This document shows positions 30,956 to 32,840 of a stretch of DNA of 32,840 bases, piece after piece. The stretch is from a candidate division KSB1 bacterium (GTDB lineage: Bacteria; Zhuqueibacterota; Zhuqueibacteria; Oleimicrobiales; Geothermoviventaceae): the NCBI GenBank assembly GCA_034506315.1, contig JAPDPT010000039.1:1-32840 (forward strand). The letters are read 5' to 3'. Below the pieces are notes generated by a model. It saw only the letters and a program-made list of their open reading frames with translations. It was not told where the DNA came from and searched no databases. The position numbers and the translations under genes were made by a program. Position 1 is the first letter of the stretch. Each line of letters opens with the position of its first letter.

Positions 30956-32840
30956 ATGCGTCTATCCGAGAAGCCTCACTTCGAGGGGTGGCGGTTGCTT
31001 CCCACTATCGCCTCATTGCTGGCAGTGGCGGCGCAATTTGCCCTGGGCACCGCGCAAGCGAGCGGGGACCCGGAGTCGGTCCCAGCGCGCCAGAGCACCC
31101 TTGTCGCGGCATCACCCGGTCCGGGCGCCTTTCCGCTGGCCCAAGCTGGGCAGGTTACGCCTCTTTGTGCCAGCCGCCAGGACTTCCCCGGTGTTCTGCG
31201 GGTCCTCGGTCACTTTCAGGACGATATCGAAAGGGTGACGGGACTTCGGCCGCGAGTGTATCTGGATAGCCTGCCGCCGGCTCGCAATGTGGTTCTCGTG
31301 GGCACGCTGGGCAAGAACGGATGGCTCGACAGACTTGTGCGAGAAGGCCGCCTGCGTGTCGACGATATTGCTGGAAAGTGGGAGTGCTCCCTGATCCAGG
31401 TCGTCGAGGCGCCCTTCCCCGGCGTAGAACGAGCCTTGGTAATTGCCGGAAGTGACAAGCGGGGGACCATCTACGGGATGTTCGAGATCTCCCGACAGAT
31501 GGGGGTCTCACCGTGGTACTGGTGGGCCGACGTGCCGGTCAAGCGGAGGCAAGAGGTGTTCCTCCGGCCGGAACGGATGATCCTCGGCGAGCCGAAAATT
31601 CGCTACCGGGGCATTTTCATCAACGACGAAGCCCCCGCGCTTTCCGGCTGGGCTTACGAGAAATTCGGGGGGTTCAACAGCAAGTTCTACGAGAAGGTAT
31701 TCGAGCTCATCCTGCGGCTGCGCGGGAATTTCCTATGGCCGGCCATGTGGGGGAGGGCTTTTTACGTGGACGATCCGGAGAATCCGCGACTGGCCGATGA
31801 GTACGGCGTCGTCATTGGTACCTCGCACCACGAGCCGATGATGCGTGCCCATGTGGAGTGGTCCTGGTATGGCAAAGGACCGTGGGACTATCAGCAAAAC
31901 GCGCCGACCCTCCGCCTCTTCTGGGAAGAAGGAATACGCCGGATGGGGAACTACGAGAGTATTGTGACCTTGGGGATGCGCGGGGATGGCGACTACCCAA
32001 TGAGCGAGGAAGCTAACATCGAACTGCTCCAGCGCATTGTGCGTGACCAGCGCGAAATCCTGGCGCGCGTGACCGGGAAGAACCTGACCGATATCCCCCA
32101 GGTCTGGGCCCTGTACAAGGAAGTGCAGGAGTACTACGACAAGGGGATGCGGGTGCCCCCTGACGTGACCATCCTCTACTCGGACGACAACTGGGGCAAT
32201 ATCCGCCGCGTGCCCCCGCGCGATGAGCTCGACCGCCCGGGCGGTTACGGGATGTACTACCATTTCGACTATGTCGGCGCGCCCCGCAACTACAAGTGGC
32301 TTAACACCAACCAGATAAGCCGCGTGTGGGAACAGATGCATCTCGCCTACGAGTACGGCGTCCATCGCATCTGGATTGTCAACGTCGGCGATATTAAGCC
32401 CATGGAGTTCCCCATCACCTTTTTCCTGGACTACGCCTGGGACCCTGAGGCAATCCACGCCGAGGATCTACCCGAATACGCCCGAAAATGGGCAGAGGAA
32501 CAGTTTGGTCCTGACTACGCCGCAGAGATTGCGTACATCCTCACCGAATATACCCGCTTCAACTCCCGGCGTAAGCCAGAGCTGCTTTCGCCGGATACCT
32601 ACAGTCTGGTTCACTACCGCGAGGCGGAAAGGATTGTAGAGGATTACCGGCAGCTCGAGAAGGCGGCCCGTGCCCTTTACGAAAAGATGCCGGCCGAGTA
32701 TCGGGATGCTTTCTACCAGCTGGTCCTGCATCCGGTGGAAGCCTGCGCCAACCTGAACGATCTGTACGCAACGGTGGGGAAGAATCGACTCTACGCGCGG
32801 CAGGGACGCGCTGCCACCAACGACCTCGCCAGAAGGGCCA
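30956..32840 (+). CDS. GH115 xylan alpha-glucuronidase, 3' end cut by the window
   Basis: Open to the edge: 628 codons are visible of an enzyme usually 800-1000 residues long. It has ribosome site GAGGTGAGAG and a signal peptide (MRLSEKPHFEGWRLLPTIAS onward, cut near TAQA). Family text is clear: RYRGIFINDEAPALSGWAYE (N223-E225 region), GNFLWPAMWGRAF, IGTSHHEPMMRAHVEW, GMRGDGDYPM and YSDDNWGNIRRVP (S409-W413). GH115 enzymes remove (4-O-methyl)glucuronic acid from xylan side chains, including internal ones. Working with the GH8 enzyme upstream, it would let xylo-oligosaccharides be trimmed completely. Confidence 0.93.
   Translation, partial: MRLSEKPHFEGWRLLPTIASLLAVAAQFALGTAQASGDPESVPARQSTLVAASPGPGAFPLAQAGQVTPLCASRQDFPGVLRVLGHFQDDIERVTGLRPRVYLDSLPPARNVVLVGTLGKNGWLDRLVREGRLRVDDIAGKWECSLIQVVEAPFPGVERALVIAGSDKRGTIYGMFEISRQMGVSPWYWWADVPVKRRQEVFLRPERMILGEPKIRYRGIFINDEAPALSGWAYEKFGGFNSKFYEKVFELILRLRGNFLWPAMWGRAFYVDDPENPRLADEYGVVIGTSHHEPMMRAHVEWSWYGKGPWDYQQNAPTLRLFWEEGIRRMGNYESIVTLGMRGDGDYPMSEEANIELLQRIVRDQREILARVTGKNLTDIPQVWALYKEVQEYYDKGMRVPPDVTILYSDDNWGNIRRVPPRDELDRPGGYGMYYHFDYVGAPRNYKWLNTNQISRVWEQMHLAYEYGVHRIWIVNVGDIKPMEFPITFFLDYAWDPEAIHAEDLPEYARKWAEEQFGPDYAAEIAYILTEYTRFNSRRKPELLSPDTYSLVHYREAERIVEDYRQLEKAARALYEKMPAEYRDAFYQLVLHPVEACANLNDLYATVGKNRLYARQGRAATNDLARRA

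Noticed and set aside
1..32840. tRNA genes, CRISPR arrays, insertion sequences
   Set aside because: I looked for T-loop GGTTCGA-type motifs, regularly spaced direct repeats and transposase-like reading frames, and found none that held up.

Overview
This is a roughly 33-kb, GC-rich bacterial chromosome segment. TolC-type efflux, lipoprotein signals, and an outer-membrane-type protein point to a Gram-negative host. The gene set (GH8 and GH115 xylan enzymes, CheZ-type chemotaxis, sigma54/sigma28-like promoters, SSS symporter, HydE, LonC-like protease) and promoters with a TAYCTT -10 box fit an uncultured or deep-branching relative of the FCB superphylum (Calditrichota, KSB1, Latescibacterota or similar). 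That placement is inference and low confidence. I saw no insertion sequence, CRISPR array, rRNA or tRNA.

Layout. (1) 1-4338, minus strand: a membrane sensor kinase overlapping its OmpR-type regulator, then a TolC-family efflux gene with its own promoter, then the first 38 codons of a secreted protein. (2) 4557-7120, plus strand: a soluble FlrB/NtrB-like kinase and a sigma54-activator response regulator behind a sigma54-like element, closed by a strong terminator. (3) 7177-11105: a sigma28-like promoter, then cheW, cheY, cheZ and cheA, with no receptor, cheR or cheB. Regions 2 and 3 together look like part of a flagellar control hierarchy. (4) 11322-13716: a promoter carrying a palindrome, three tiny membrane-protein genes and a sodium:solute symporter, ended by a terminator. 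(5) 13717-14522: about 800 bases with no gene I can support. (6) 14523-16241: a GlsB/YeaQ-type membrane protein and a conserved outer-membrane-type protein. (7) 16524-19051: a LonC-like protease with a degenerate ATPase site. (8) 19081-25104: a small unknown gene, a half-size TSUP permease, a GH36-like glycosidase, then a tight run of DUF362 ferredoxin, a DNA-ligase catalytic domain without OB fold, and an unknown protein. (9) 25246-29231: a DUF3857/transglutaminase lipoprotein, a convergent small membrane protein, an HExxH protein and HydE. (10) 29422-32840: a promoter packed with repeats that drives a GH8 xylo-oligosaccharide exo-enzyme and a GH115 alpha-glucuronidase, the latter cut by the window edge.

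Working together: the GH8 and GH115 genes form a glucuronoxylan-degrading operon, and the GH36-like enzyme and the symporter could extend carbohydrate use. The two two-component systems are divergently transcribed from the 4339-4625 interval. Less understood parts are the symporter's three micro-proteins, the ligase/unknown-protein pair, and the ATPase-degenerate Lon.
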